The position numbers and the translations under genes are program-made. From Absidia repens (lineage: Eukaryota > Mucoromycota > Mucoromycetes > Mucorales > Cunninghamellaceae): a stretch of 64,000 nucleotides of DNA. The DNA lies in assembly GCA_002105175.1 (NCBI GenBank), contig MCGE01000030.1:431967-495966 (forward strand), given 5' to 3'. The notes below the pieces were generated by a model. It was not told the origin of the DNA. It searched no databases and saw nothing but the letters and a program-made list of their open reading frames with translations. This document shows positions 12,791 through 24,267 of this stretch, piece after piece; within the stretch, counting starts at the first letter, position 1; every line of letters starts with the position of its first letter.

Positions 12791-13128
12791 GGGCGGTTCT
12801 TATTGAAATGCATCACATTCAATATCATTAGCAAGATGATTCAATTCAGCCGATGATCTTTATTTTTTAGTCAAATGGGTGAAAAGCAAGAGCAATAACA
12901 AGGCAACAGAGAAGACTAAAAAAAAAAAAGAGCGCCTATAATAGCTGGAATAGGAATGATGTATATATATAAAATACAGGCTGTTTCACCGAATGCAGTT
13001 TATTTGCAGATAATAAAATGTGTAGAGGAAGTGTGACATAGAAGAAAGTGATATGAGATGAATGTAAATTGGGAAGGGAAATGGGTAAACTATATAAACT
13101 AATATCTATATATCTAAGGAATGATTGA

Positions 13129-14674
13129 TCATGATGTGGAGATCGAAGAGGCGGCGACTTGAGCAATTTCATGGAAGAAGAGTTGGTTCCAATCATCCAC
13201 AGGTCCTACAATATATATAATAAAATTAAGGTCAATACAATAGGTACGAAAAGACACCAATCACCATCCTGACTCCCTTTTCAAGATCTCATACCTGGTA
13301 AACAAGTGTGGAGGCAATCAGAGTCCGGACTCGAATGAGCATCACCACGTAAATTTGCCATAGAAGAAACATTCAAAAAACGGAATCGTTCATCTTTTTC
13401 GGCCTCGATCCAGTTCTATATACAAAAATAAAATATTAGCCGGATTAATAAGTGAGTTGCATGTTCCTTGAGTTTTCCATGTCATTTAATTGCTTACCTT
13501 CCAGACCATATCAAATGATTCCAAAAGATCCCATTGGTATTCATTTTCCTTTTTCGATGGAGCATGAGGCACAGCATCCGGTTTCTTATATTGAGAGCAC
13601 TTGGCATGACCATAAGGCGTACTTCTGACCCAGATACGTTGATGAGGTTTGACATGTTCTTTCAGATACTTGAAGACGGCATCCATTCCCTTTGCAAACG
13701 CCTGTACCAATTCTTTATCCGATTTATTGGGACCCCACTTCAAGTCAGCATGCCAATGAGGACCAGTGTTGATAACAATGTAGCTGAATCTGTCCAAAGC
13801 GTGCACCCAAGGGAAATTGCTGCCTTTGCCAATCAAATACCCTTCCTCGTCAAATGGTTCCATTATCTTGAAGTCGTCCAATCGTACCAAATAGTCGCTT
13901 CGCAAATAGGCCAGGGACACCGCACCTTGTTCTTGAACACGACTGGGATGCACAAGTTGCCCAGCCCAGACTTTGGGATCGCCACCTGTCAGATTTGCAT
14001 CCAGTTGTACATTTGTCAAATCTTGACCCAGTAGACAGTTCAGACTTTCAAATTGCAACTGTGTGATAGAGTCGCCCACCATTAATAGAGGGTTGGTTGC
14101 TAAATGGGCTGTCAGTTTGCGAGGATCCGTACCAATCAATGTACACATTTCAGGTTCCCAAGTATAATCCACACTAAATAATAATAGTAATAATAAAGAA
14201 ATAAAGAAAATGAAGTGTAAGTTATCGTTGTCTCAGTCAAAGTTCCCTTAGCTTCTCTCATACTTCATTTCTACCCTGACCGCCTCACCCCAGGTTGCTT
14301 ACTTACATGCGAAGGCTACGATTGAATTCCTTGAAATTGTCATCTATGCGTCTATAACATTTGTGAGGGAAGTTGGCACGACAATGATAGTTGACCGCTT
14401 CTTCCATGCCCCTAATAGAATCTTCCTTGAGCTGTAAAGGACGATGGACCCAAGAGCCAGTGTTGAAAGTGTCGGAGGTGCACTGCAAAGAACGGCTAGG
14501 TATATGAGTGACAAAGTCCAGAGAGGCAATTGGATCAGGTGTTGTTTGATGAGGTTCTGGGAGTAGAAGTAAGTCATCTCTCCACGCCCAGTAGAGCACG
14601 AGTAACATTACCAAAGAGACGATGGAGAGTGTGTATACTATAGACGATTTTAGCTGAGGTGTAGAAGAGGGCAT
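13129..14674 (-). CDS. membrane-anchored PC-esterase / TBL-like acyltransferase-esterase
   Basis: The protein resembles the PC-esterase (GDSL/SGNH-like) family related to plant TBL polysaccharide O-acetyltransferases, which act in the secretory pathway. Exons on the minus strand are 14674-14307, 14173-13498, 13415-13295 and 13205-13129; 413 residues. A membrane helix (VYTLSIVSLVMLLVLYWAW, about residues 13-31) gives a type II topology. The N-terminal region has GSWVHRP and paired Cys. The catalytic Ser lies in LLMVGDSITQLQFESL. The Asp/His pair lies in LRGDAHSSPDSDCLH, followed by CLPGPVDDWNQLF, the typical family ending. All three catalytic elements are present. Start: the first ATG, with the membrane anchor immediately after it. 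The polysaccharide or glycan substrate is unknown. Confidence 0.88.
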
Positions 14675-15220
14675 TGTAGAGACTATTCGTTGTCGTCAAG
14701 GAAAATAGTTTGTTGAATTAGTGTTGGTATTATGGCAGTGACTATAAGCGCTTCTATGGATAATGACCCTCTGTATGTTCAGGATACAAAAAAAAAAAAA
14801 AAAAAAAAAACTAGAAAAACAGTAGCAAGTCAAAAAGGAGAAAAAAAAGAAAGATTCTAAAGAAAATTAGCACTTTATTTCATTCCCCGACAATTACGGG
14901 CGATCCCTTTTTCAAATGATAATCATAGGCTATGTTTTGTCACTAGCTTACTTGGATCTTTTTTATTTTTTATAAATATCTCCCTGGTGATTTTTTTCAT
15001 TTATATGAAGTAGATATTATAAAATAAAATAAAAACACACCTATACTTTTACCACTTAACATTTTTTGTTTCTTTGTCGTTTAGCCGATGACTCCTTGTT
15101 CTATAGAACTAGCCTTTTTCTTTTTATGTTACACAGAGTCATTGGTTGCCCAGCCATTCGCCGATCCTAACACTAAGCCTAGACGCTAAATCCCGCACTG
15201 GTATACCCCGCACACACACT

Positions 15221-15265
<45 letters not shown>

Positions 15266-15406
15266 ACCAAAAAGTTTGATACAAATGATTGTTGGTAATA
15301 GACATTTTTATTATATAAAATACATGCAATATACAACAAATAATAAACTATATATCAAGATGATAATAACGTTAATATGTAAATGAAGGGGGGAGGGGAG
15401 GACTAT
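14675..15406. other. intergenic: PC-esterase promoter and BTB gene 3' flank
   Basis: AT-rich spacer with A runs at about 14789-14810 and 15233-15262, the latter next to a (CA)-rich stretch (CACACACACTCACACACACA). No gene was recognised. Confidence 0.5.
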
Positions 15407-17920
15407 TCAACTGTATTTGTTAGTAAATCCAAATATTTCGAGGGCTACCATCATATCCACAGTAATGACATTTTTGTTCTCCAGCACATCTGTATTCAGC
15501 AAGATTTGTCCCACGTAGCCAGTGCATTGTTCGATAGAGTCGCTTGATTCAATCACCTCAGAAATCGGTACCAGAACCCGATCTTCTGGATCCACTTGAT
15601 CATTCTTCACCAAACCATCATGCTGATTCAAACAATAAATTGCATAACGTATTTTGGATTGTTGTTGTACTGGTTCTTGGTGATCTGCTGGTAGGGGCGG
15701 TATTTCTGATTCATTACTAGGTGTGGTTGGTATTGTTGGTCGTTTAAGAGGTTGATTGTTATATTGCTAATGTTGTTGAGAAGACATCAAACGGTCTTGA
15801 GCGCTATCCAGTTTTTGTGATGAAGCCAACTGTTTTGTTGCACGATCCCTTTGTAGTTCGAACCGACAAAGCAATACTGGTGAGTCGTTGCTACTGTTGT
15901 CGCCGTCTTGTTTTCTTTCATCCCGATCACCTTCGTCATCGTCTTGAATTTGTAGAAGAGACCGAGGGAGCACTTGAGCCTCCACACGCACACGATGCCA
16001 ATGGCCCAGAATATATTTCGCTTCAGTGTATACCGTTTTGTTGTAAATATTCCCAGATGCTTGTTGCTGCTGTTGATTTCCATTTTGGTTGCTGGCATTG
16101 GTCTCTTTTCCGCTGGAGTTGACAATAGCATCACAGTCAAGTAAAGCTTCCATCCCATCAACGTCGTTATCAAAGTAAAAGTTGTAATCATCACCGTCAT
16201 CATCATCATTGCTCTTGTCATTGCTATGGTGATTAACTTTGTCCGATTCGATAGATTGTTCCATTGATATATTGCTGCCTTGTACAGATTGTTCCGATGA
16301 AGTCCTTGCCATTGCTCTTGCCGACGTGGTTGTAGAAGCTGTATCCATATTTTCTGCCACATCCCATCCCGCATGATCATCTTCATTTGGTAGCGTCAGG
16401 CAAACAGAAGCAGAAAACCGAAACTGAGGAGCACCCAGTAACACTTGACGGTCCATTTCGTGATCTTCCAATCCATCTGTGGTTGCCATTCCATTATCGT
16501 TACCGTTTTTTCCGAATCGTGGGATAGCTACTTGATTTGGTGATGCCGGTGATAATGATGAAGTACTGAAATCGACTGCTTGTTGACTTTGCTGATAATT
16601 GAATGGGAATAACAGACGTTCCAATGCTTCGCGTTGCCATAGCGCCTTGAATACAATGCCTTCGTCCACAATACCGTCCTGTCGCACGATTGACAACTGT
16701 TCAAACGTCATATTGCTGTAATTCACTGTAGTTCGTAAAAGATAGGATAGGATAGTAGCCTTATCGATCACACCGCCAGATGAAGCATCTTCCATAAGTT
16801 GTTCAAAGGGCACACAGGAAGAGAAGCTGAGTCTTGATAGATGATGATGTTTGGGCTTGACGACGCCGTTGACCAAGGTTTCCGGTGCATCACGTTTTCT
16901 TTTTTGGGTGGTGCATAAGTTGCCATCGGGTTTCAATGATGTGTGTTGCTGTTGATTTTGTTGTCGTTTCAGTAAAAGCATGGAGTTGTGTACAAATCCC
17001 GACAATCGTTTATAATCTTGATCCAATGGTCCAGCAAAAGTCCAAGTGATTTTCCCCACCGACTGCATAAATGACACTAAGACTTCACGTAACAGTCGAT
17101 ATCTTTCATATTCACACCCGACGAAGAGAACATCTGCGCTAAGCACATCTGACATATAGTCCACTGGTAAACGAGCAAGTTGCTGAGGATGGTCCGGCCC
17201 GTGTCGTAGCAGCAATAGTAGCGCAGCATCCCGAAGTTGATGGTAAGCCTTGTGGTCCCGTGGTAGTTGACGTATGGTTTCAAGATCATTGACAATTGTA
17301 TCGATCGACAGTTGGTGAGCTGTATATCGTTCCAAGCAAGCATCCACAAGTGCATTCAAATCAAAAAGTATCGCTACACATAAAACGCGTAATGTATCGT
17401 CGTCCTTGAGAGTTTCGACCAATTGTATTCGATCCAGGGAGTAGAGCCACTTTAGGACAAACCGCAAATGAGTAGAGAGAATGGGTCGCGTTGTATGACT
17501 GCAGTCGTTGTTCGCGTTGTTCTTAGTTGTTGAAGAAGGGGAAGCGGGTGATTGCCATTGTCGTCGAATGATATGCTGAGAGGGTCGCATTGAAAAGCCG
17601 CGGCAAGTCATCGCTTCAATAAGATCAATGGTGAGGTGTAACGTGTTATTACTAGCGCTACAAATTTCTGAATGATTTGGTTGACTTCGTTGAGAGATGT
17701 CATTGTTCACCAATTTTTGCTGAGAGTGAGTGTTGTCTACGGAGTTGATCCGGTGTGTATTGTCCAGTAGCAGCTGCAAGAAGGGTGATTGAGCCACGAT
17801 TGCCCTGTGAACGTCAAATCGCATAGTAGAAAGGAGGGTACTATGATAGAAGGCCAGAGACAAGTCTGAAAACAAAGATAATGTAAACATATTGTCCAGA
17901 ATATGCCTATCGAGTGTCAT
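15407..17920 (-). CDS. BTB/POZ-domain protein with in-frame TAG splitting its C-terminal domain
   Basis: A single open frame of 717 codons runs from the ATG at 17920 to TAG at 15767-15769. The same frame then continues for 119 more codons to TAG at 15407-15409. The N-terminus is BTB-like: LFSDLSLAFYHS, MRFDVHRAIVAQSPFLQLLL, a protein-interaction fold found in Cullin-3 adaptors. Helical BACK-like segments follow (LRFVLKWLYSLDRI, VLCVAILFDLNALVDACLE). The C-terminal part looks like a beta-rich domain, with HWHRVRVEAQVLP and LLCRFELQ before the TAG and KIRYAIYCLNQHDGLV, PISEVIES, TGYVGQILL and VTVDMMVALEIFGFT after it. Both sides look like one conserved domain, so the TAG is either a nonsense change (CAG to TAG in a Gln-rich stretch), a sequence error, or a readthrough site. 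The partner is unknown. Confidence 0.75.
15767..15769 (-). other. in-frame TAG stop followed by 119 open codons
   Basis: The codon context is CAA CAT TAG CAA TAT on the minus strand. The stop is in a Gln-rich linker, and the downstream frame stays open to 15407 with protein-like composition. No splice donor that would remove the TAG is visible nearby. Confidence 0.8.
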
Positions 17921-18084
17921 TGTTGGAGCTGTTTCCTTAATAGTCTAAGTTGACATCCAAAAAAAAAAAAAAAAAAAAAAGGAAAAGGTAAACGGGAAGT
18001 GGGCGCAATTTTTTTTTCTCTGGTGAGCCACTCGTTCAAGCCCCGATATGTAAGAATTATGATGATTCTTAAGGACATGTACAA

Positions 18085-18178
18085 TATTCGCACATAACTC
18101 TTCGAAAACGCCGGAATTTGAATTTCCAGTTGGTCCAGCCCAGATATATCATAGCCTTGCAAGTAGGTACTCATTCTA
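18085..18178 (-). repeat. promoter-proximal repeat Q, copy 1 (upstream of BTB gene)
   Basis: On the minus strand: CTTGCAAGGCTATGATATAT, CTGGGCTGGACCAACTGG, AATTCAAATTCCGGC, TTTTCGAAGAGT. It matches 18888-18985 and 51895-52010. It lies about 165-260 bp upstream of the BTB start codon and has the same orientation as that gene. Confidence 0.8.
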
Positions 18179-18887
18179 ACACATACTGTACTCTCAAAGA
18201 TTTTAAAAAAAGAGAGCAGCGATTATATTAGGGTCAAAAAAATCCATACCGAAACAGAATGACTGTAAGAAAAGTGCAAAATTTTTAAATCGTCCAATTT
18301 GCGATTATCCATGGCATTACATGTCATATCTATAATCTACGGACTACACAGTATGAATAAACAATACCCACATATGCACACATAATTTACATCACTACAC
18401 AGAATATGTACATACAAATATTTACAAAGATTTTTTTATTGTTTATTAGCAAAGGATAGGAAAAAAAGGTAATGGAACGATAATAAAATAAAAAGAAGGA
18501 TATAGTAATAACACGGTTATAAAATAAAAAGGATACAGTAATGACACGATTATAAAATAAAAAGTGGTGTGATGTAATATGTAAAAGGGATAGTGATGCG
18601 ATAATAAAATAATAAGCAGTGATAAGGTAAAAGATGGTAATGAAAATAAAATCTAAAAGGGATATACAGTGGTACTAGAGAAAAAATAGTATCAATAAAT
18701 AATGATAGTATCTTTGACGTGCTGGTAAATGTGAAATGATTGCGGCGGAGGGATCAGGTCTTTTTGTTCCATGATAAGATTAATAATGTGACGATAATAT
18801 GCATAAAAAAAAACAAAAAAAAAGAAACAAAAGAATAAAATAGAGCAGTATACAGTAATCTTGCATTTTTTTACTTTCTGACTGTCC

Positions 18888-18985
18888 GTGCAAGGCTGTA
18901 ATATATCTGGGCTGGACCACCTGGAAAATTTAAATTCCGGTTTTTTCGGCGGAGTACCTGCGAGAATTGTTATGTGTCCCTAACA
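18888..18985 (+). repeat. promoter-proximal repeat Q, copy 2 (upstream of FKBP gene)
   Basis: Plus-strand copy: GTGCAAGGCTGTAATATATC, TGGGCTGGACCACCTGG, AATTTAAATTCCGG, TTTTTTCGGCGGAGTAC. It lies about 190-285 bp upstream of the FKBP start codon, in the same orientation as the gene. Confidence 0.8.
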
Positions 18986-19171
18986 AATTCCCGGAATTAT
19001 TTGGCCGAAAGACGCAGTGTAAATAAAATTGGGCAAAAATTGGGAGGGTGGATAAATTTTTGCAGCGTCTGAAAAATTCTAGCAGGTGTGGCCCTCAACT
19101 TTCAATTCCCGTCGCCAAAAAAAAAAATTGCACTTCGTCTCCTTTTGTTTTCCTTCATCTTGTTATACGCC

Positions 19172-20724
19172 ATGCACGACAAAATCTACCTAACCGACGA
19201 TCATGAAGTTTCAAAACAAGTGGTACAATCTGGAAATGGACCAGTACCGAACCCAATGGAGTGTGTTGAAGGTAAAACTTTAAAAAAAATCCTACTATAA
19301 CGTTTATTATGTTGGTTATCCTCCCAGTTATGTTTACGTGTCTTTATTTTATCTATAGTTCACTATGAAGGATATCTTGCTGCAGACGGTAGCAAATTCG
19401 ATAGCTCATATTCAAGAAACTCCCCGTTTAAATTTATCTTGGGCGAAGGTAACAATATTTTTTAGGAATTTTATTGAACTCAACGTCTTTTTTTATTTAT
19501 TTTGCAGGCAAAGTTATTAGCGGATGGGAAATTGGTATAAAGACCATGCAAGTCGGTGAAGTAAGTGAAATCACGTGTACAAGTCAATATGGTAAGAGTC
19601 GCAGGGGTGAGGAAAAGCATTTTCATATAAACCTAGCTAATACGTAATTTTACGAACTAGCCTATGGAAAACGTGGCCGACCGCCAATCATCCCACCCAA
19701 CGCAACACTCCGTTTTACCATAAAGCTATTATCAACAAAAGAGGTAAAAATATTCATTATTTGGAAGAAGAGTATATTGTCAACTGATTATACCTCTAAT
19801 TTTATTATTATTCATAGTCAATCAATTCACCAGCATATCGGGTGAAAGTAGCAACAAACCTCAAACTAAAAGGCAACGTCTTATACACGGATGACGACTT
19901 GAAAAACGCACTATCAGTCTACAAACAGGTAATGCGATTGTGTGGGAAATAAACACCCAAAACACACACACAAATATCCTATCGCTAATTATTTTTATTG
20001 CATTACAGGCAAAGAAATATGTTGAGGGGTTAGGTGATGATGACGATGGGGTATCGGAAGACGAACGAAAAACATCCAAACTTCTGGTGGTCTCTATTCT
20101 TGCAAACACTGGAGCATGCTATCTTAAACTGAAAGACTGGAAGAACACGATTGTTAGCTGCGAGGAGGTAGGAATATAAAAAGAAACATAAATTATCAGA
20201 AGCAAAATATAATTGTAGATTGTTTGTTTTGTTTCCTATTGATATGATCCAGGTACTAAAGCTGGACGCCTGGAGTGTCAAGGCATACTATCGCCTTGGT
20301 CAAGCTTACTCTGAAATCAATGACCTTGAAGAAGCTATCCGTTATTTGAAACTAGGATTGAAGGTAATCAAAAATATAATAGGATAGATAATATTTTACT
20401 CAGTCATCACATTATATGCTGTATTACTAGAACATACCAAATGATAAGTCGCTGGAATTACTACTTAGACAAATAGAACCTAAATATGCAATATGGAAAA
20501 CCAAGAATAAAGAAAAATATAGTCGCATGTTTTTACCTTATTCTATACTGTTATATTTGTTTATTATGGTTATTGTATGTGGATGCATAGGGACAAAGTC
20601 GTCTTTCAATTTTTCAAATTCAAACACCGTGGTCTTTTTTTTCCCCACTCCTTTGAGGTTTTTTTTTTTTTTTTTTACTTCACCATTTCAACTTCTCGCG
20701 AGGCTATGTTTTATCTTATATTAG
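19172..20724 (+). CDS. FKBP-type peptidyl-prolyl isomerase with TPR and C-terminal membrane segment
   Basis: The protein couples a prolyl isomerase domain to TPR repeats, as in Hsp90-associated FKBPs; with a tail anchor it resembles FKBP8/FKBP38. Exons are 19172-19271, 19359-19448, 19508-19591, 19661-19743, 19818-19928, 20009-20167, 20253-20363 and 20431-20724; 343 residues, phases consistent. FKBP part: [59 protein letters not shown] part: [48 protein letters not shown] hydrophobic segment ([20 protein letters not shown], from about 20536) follows KEKYSRM. The last 40 or so residues, including a T-run-encoded Phe stretch and the stop, come from a SINE-like repeat. Start: the ATG at 19172; the frame upstream is open to a TGA but has no earlier ATG. 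Confidence 0.87.
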
Positions 20725-20900
20725 TGTCAGGACTAGTTTAGAAGAGGGTTCAGTTCAGGGATTGCAACATGCATGGGGAAACCCTTTCATTTTGGATTCA
20801 GGATTTGGGGTCCCCATTTGATTAGCGTCTAAATATACCTCTATCTTACATTTGAATAAAATATATTGTTTTTCTACCATTAGTCTATTATCTCTTAGAT
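20590..20900 (+). repeat. SINE-like repeat, copy C (overlaps FKBP C-terminus and 3' UTR)
   Basis: Blocks in order: possible head TTTTTCAAATTCAAAC near 20612, a T run, TTCACCATTTCAACTTCT, GTGTCAGGACTAGTTTAGAA, core GGGGAAACCCTTTCATTTTG (about 20774-20797), then TTGAATAAAATATATTG and TTTTTC. The stop codon and poly(A) signal of the FKBP gene lie in this repeat. The 5' limit is uncertain. Confidence 0.65.
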
Positions 20901-22387
20901 ATTTAGTAGGACTTATACTTTAGACTCCGTTTTACATCTCATCCCTTCTAGATTGTTGTTGACATGCACAGTTTATGCTTATTCTTCAATAAAATATATT
21001 CTCTCTGTTTTTTTTTCTTTTTTTTTTTTTTTTTTTTTTTTTTTGGTGTACGATAAGATATGAAATAAATATCATGACATATCATATACGATGATTATTG
21101 CGGTAACGTTTGAAGAATTTCTGAGCGATTAGCATAACTCCATTAGCCATTTCTTTCGAGCAATCTCCAATGTATATCTGGATACCTACATAGTATATGA
21201 GGATGTAACGACCGATACTATGAAATTTAGAAAAGTAAAAGATCATGTAACATGATTTAGTTTTATATCATATCTGATTTCAAACCATGCCCTCGTATTG
21301 ATATTTTCACCAATTCATGCGACAATATTTATCTTTAATGGCAGACAAAGAAATAAAGTAACCATCGATATGTAAATCCTTGCCTTGCACAAATTTTCTC
21401 ATTTTAAAATGGATCGTCAAAGAATTATCACCAAAAAATATAGTCGATGCATCGACATCGACATTGACAAGGGGTGGGTGGCAATGGGGTGAACCGGTTG
21501 CAAAATTGACTTGAATCTAGCAGGTGAATATGACATCGGACGGCTTCTGGCATATTGATATTGACAAAAAATATTGGAAAACGACGCTAACATCTTCAGT
21601 GGGCAACTCCAATGACGTTCGTAGCAGGTAATAGCAGGTCGGACGGGGCAAGTTCTGTAGTAGAATTTTCGAAGGGATTTGTAGCGGGGCTGGAATCTGA
21701 CAACCATGACAAAATTAAACAGTGAAAAGATCAACAACAGCTAATATTGAATATCGATATTGCATCAGTAATATGGCATGAAGCAACTCAAGGATAACAT
21801 ATTAATGGAATGAACTAGTAAGGATAAATGACATAAATATGTATTTGTATAGGACGAGCTACCCGATCCTTGATTGAATATATTTACCTTGGTGTGTAGA
21901 ACAATAGTTTATTATGTTATTTTGATCAAATAAATAAAGAGAATTGGTCGTACAAGGAAAAAATAGGTTGAATGATAAACGATGTCAAATGCTGGATTAT
22001 ATGTTTATGTACCACATTAGACAATTCTTTGAGTATGGTATTATTTTTTTACTATTATTTTATATATAGTTGGGGACCAAATCTATCGGCGGCGGCAGAG
22101 TTAGCGAAAGGTGGAAAGCGTTGTACTTTTTAAGGGATGGCAGTGATAGGTTTACTATCAAAGTGTCTTCACTTGGTATTTATTTTCTTAAATTGGGATA
22201 CACAGTAATTATATTTACATCATGTTTTGTTAACACGGGGCGACTTTTCGTTTTTATTCGTTTTTGTGTCACCTCATACTTAATTTTCTATTCGGTCTTC
22301 GACTTGCCTCATTTCTTCTCTCTTTTTTTTTTTTTTTTTTTTTTTTTCTTCTTTTCCTTATTTTATATATATACACATATTCATCTA
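20901..22387. other. intergenic before septin gene, no gene seen
   Basis: AT-rich spacer with a T run near 21012-21044 and a T-rich septin leader (22321-22347). A minus-strand open frame at 21417-21737 has no recognisable motif and I do not support it. Confidence 0.5.
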
Positions 22388-23828
22388 ATGACTCCACGAT
22401 CAAGAAAACCTATAGTATCACACTTCAACGTGATGGTGGTAGGATTCTCTGGCGTTGGGAAAACCTCATTTGTACGCACTCTATTAGAATCACTCAAACT
22501 TAACCTAACAAAGGAAAAACGGGATACCATGTTCCAGCCGTCTGATGGTGGTAATGGTCAAAACTTGATTCAGGGACCTCTAGAACGCACTCTAGTACCT
22601 TATACTGTGTCTGTGGATGCTCAAGTCGACGGTGAAAAAATGGTCTTGACCTTGGTTGATACTCCTGGCTTTCAAACGGACTATACTGTGGACAAACAGC
22701 TACATGATATTATAGGATATATTGAGCATCAATTTGATCTTACTTTGGCAGAGGTATATTCTATTAAAAAAAAACAGGTGTATTTTAGCGCGACATGGTG
22801 TATGTAGAAAGTGAGCTATGATGGTGCTAATGTATGTGGCGATTTGGTGGCGATGGGGGGGGAGCAACAATGCAGGGTACTGGACAAGGAGAAAAAATTC
22901 AATATCCCTTACTCACTGTTCTTCTTCTTTTTATTAGGAAAATAAAGTCAAACGAAACCCAAAGGCTGTGGACACTCAGGTACATGCCTGCATCTACTTT
23001 GTCGACCCAAGTAAAAAAGATTTGGATGAATTCGATATTCGGGTGTTATCAGAATTATCGAATCGAGTCAACGTGATCCCAGTGATTGGTAAATCTGATA
23101 CTCTGACTTTGGCTCAACGCATTCGATTGAAACCAACCATCATCAAATCCATCTACAACACTCACAAGATTCCGCTTTATGGTATGCCTGAAGAAGAGGA
23201 AGAAGAAGATGGCGACGGCGAGGACGACGATGTTGAAAATGAAGGCATCAATGAAAAGAATGGTATCAACAGTAATGGTGACAATGATGACAGTATCAAT
23301 GGGAATGCGATAGACAACAATGGAGACACTGTGGTGAAAAAAATCAACAAGGACACCAAAAAAGAATCACCAAGTTTGGATGTATTTTTGCAACAATTTG
23401 ATTATGAAAACGAAGATGATGAAGTGCAATCCTTTATTGATTACTTGCAGGCCATTCCGTTTACCTTTATTGCTTGTGAAGAAGACCCTGATACAGGTGC
23501 GCCCATCCAAATAACATCGAAATCAACCCAGTCAACATCATCATCGTCATCATCGCCAACCTGTGACGACAAGGACGACAAAAAATCACCAATTATTCTG
23601 GGCCGAGATTATGGATGGGGAACAATTGATTGCCTAAGTGACGATTATAGTGACTTCAACAAACTCAAGACAATGCTATTGGTATCTCATCGACGCATCC
23701 TTATGACCGAAACCGTAGAACGTTATTATGAACAATACCGCACTGAACGACTGCTACAAAAACGGGCCACCAAAATGAAAAGTATGGTAGTTGGCAAGAA
23801 AATTCTCGAGGACCTCAATCATCTTTAA
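22388..23828 (+). CDS. divergent septin-family GTPase with acidic insertion
   Basis: Septins form hetero-oligomeric filaments at septa and hyphal tips. Exons are 22388-22753 and 22938-23828; 418 residues. G1 is GFSGVGKTS (residues 19-27), G3 is DTPG (91-94), and the septin signature region includes FVDPSKKDLDEFDIRVLSEL. At the G4 position the sequence is PVIGKSDTLT (GKSD at 173-176) where typical septins have AKAD. An acidic Asp/Glu/Asn-rich insertion of about 80-100 residues follows HKIPLYG. The end has RDYGWGTIDC, LKTMLLVSHRRILMTETVERYYEQYRTE, matching the septin unique element. No long C-terminal coiled coil is present. The ATG at 22388 was chosen because it starts the conserved SHFNVMVVGFSGVGKTS region after a T-rich leader; the frame is open further upstream. 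Confidence 0.88.
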
Positions 23829-24267
23829 TGCTATTATTTATCTATACCTTTATTTTAATTTTTTTTATTGTTTTTTATTCAGATATCGACATCCCACAAT
23901 ATACATCGTCTTCCTTACTTTGAATTTTATTAGTTATTAGTATTATTTTTTTACATCATCTACATCTTATTTTTCCCTCTCCAATAAAACCGTCAACCCA
24001 ACATTCTCTTTTTATCAGTCTTATATCTTCATTTAATAAAAAATCATATCGCCTATGTTGCAAGCGTTTTTAATTCGACTGGTTTATTCTGTGTGTTGTG
24101 TATGTGTGGGTGTGGGAAGGATGATAGAAAATAAAAAAATGTCAAACAAAAATGACAATGTGATTGGCTGCACAGAACACACATCGGAGTTGTAGCGATG
24201 ATTTTCAGGAATATAAAACCCCCTTCATTTTTCTCGCCTTCTACCTCTCACTTCTCCCTTGCAAATA
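23829..24267. other. intergenic: septin 3' UTR and OHCU decarboxylase promoter
   Basis: AATAAAACC near 23982 ends the septin transcript. A TATAAAA at 24212-24218 lies about 50 bp before the next start codon. Confidence 0.55.
24212..24218 (+). promoter_or_regulatory. TATA box of OHCU decarboxylase gene
   Basis: TATAAAA followed by CCCCCTTC and a pyrimidine-rich leader, 50 bp before the ATG. Position and sequence fit a core promoter; transcription start not known. Confidence 0.45.

Larger units (their letters stand above)
17921..19171. other. divergent intergenic region between BTB and FKBP genes
   Basis: Shared upstream region of two divergently transcribed genes. It contains an A run at 17959-17980, two oppositely oriented copies of promoter element Q (18085-18178 on minus, 18888-18985 on plus), and AT-rich spacer with repeated ATAAAATAAAAAG blocks at about 18480-18620. 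No gene was recognised. Confidence 0.6.

Noticed and set aside
13534..14034. 166-codon frame antisense to the PC-esterase gene
   Set aside because: It is the shadow of a clearly coding exon on the other strand.
18085..18178. Element Q as a tRNA gene
   Set aside because: It has a B-box-like TTCAAATTCC but no acceptor or anticodon stem could be drawn.
19088..19171. Upstream extension of the FKBP frame from a GTG, giving a signal-like hydrophobic stretch
   Set aside because: There is no ATG before 19172 and nuclear genes rarely start at GTG; the hydrophobic stretch would be leader sequence.
21417..21737. 106-codon minus-strand frame
   Set aside because: No motif, odd Met/Ser/Arg composition, no splice partners; looks like chance in spacer.
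22070..22387. Upstream extension of the septin frame
   Set aside because: It runs through a T-rich promoter and a long Phe stretch; the conserved septin part starts right after the ATG at 22388.
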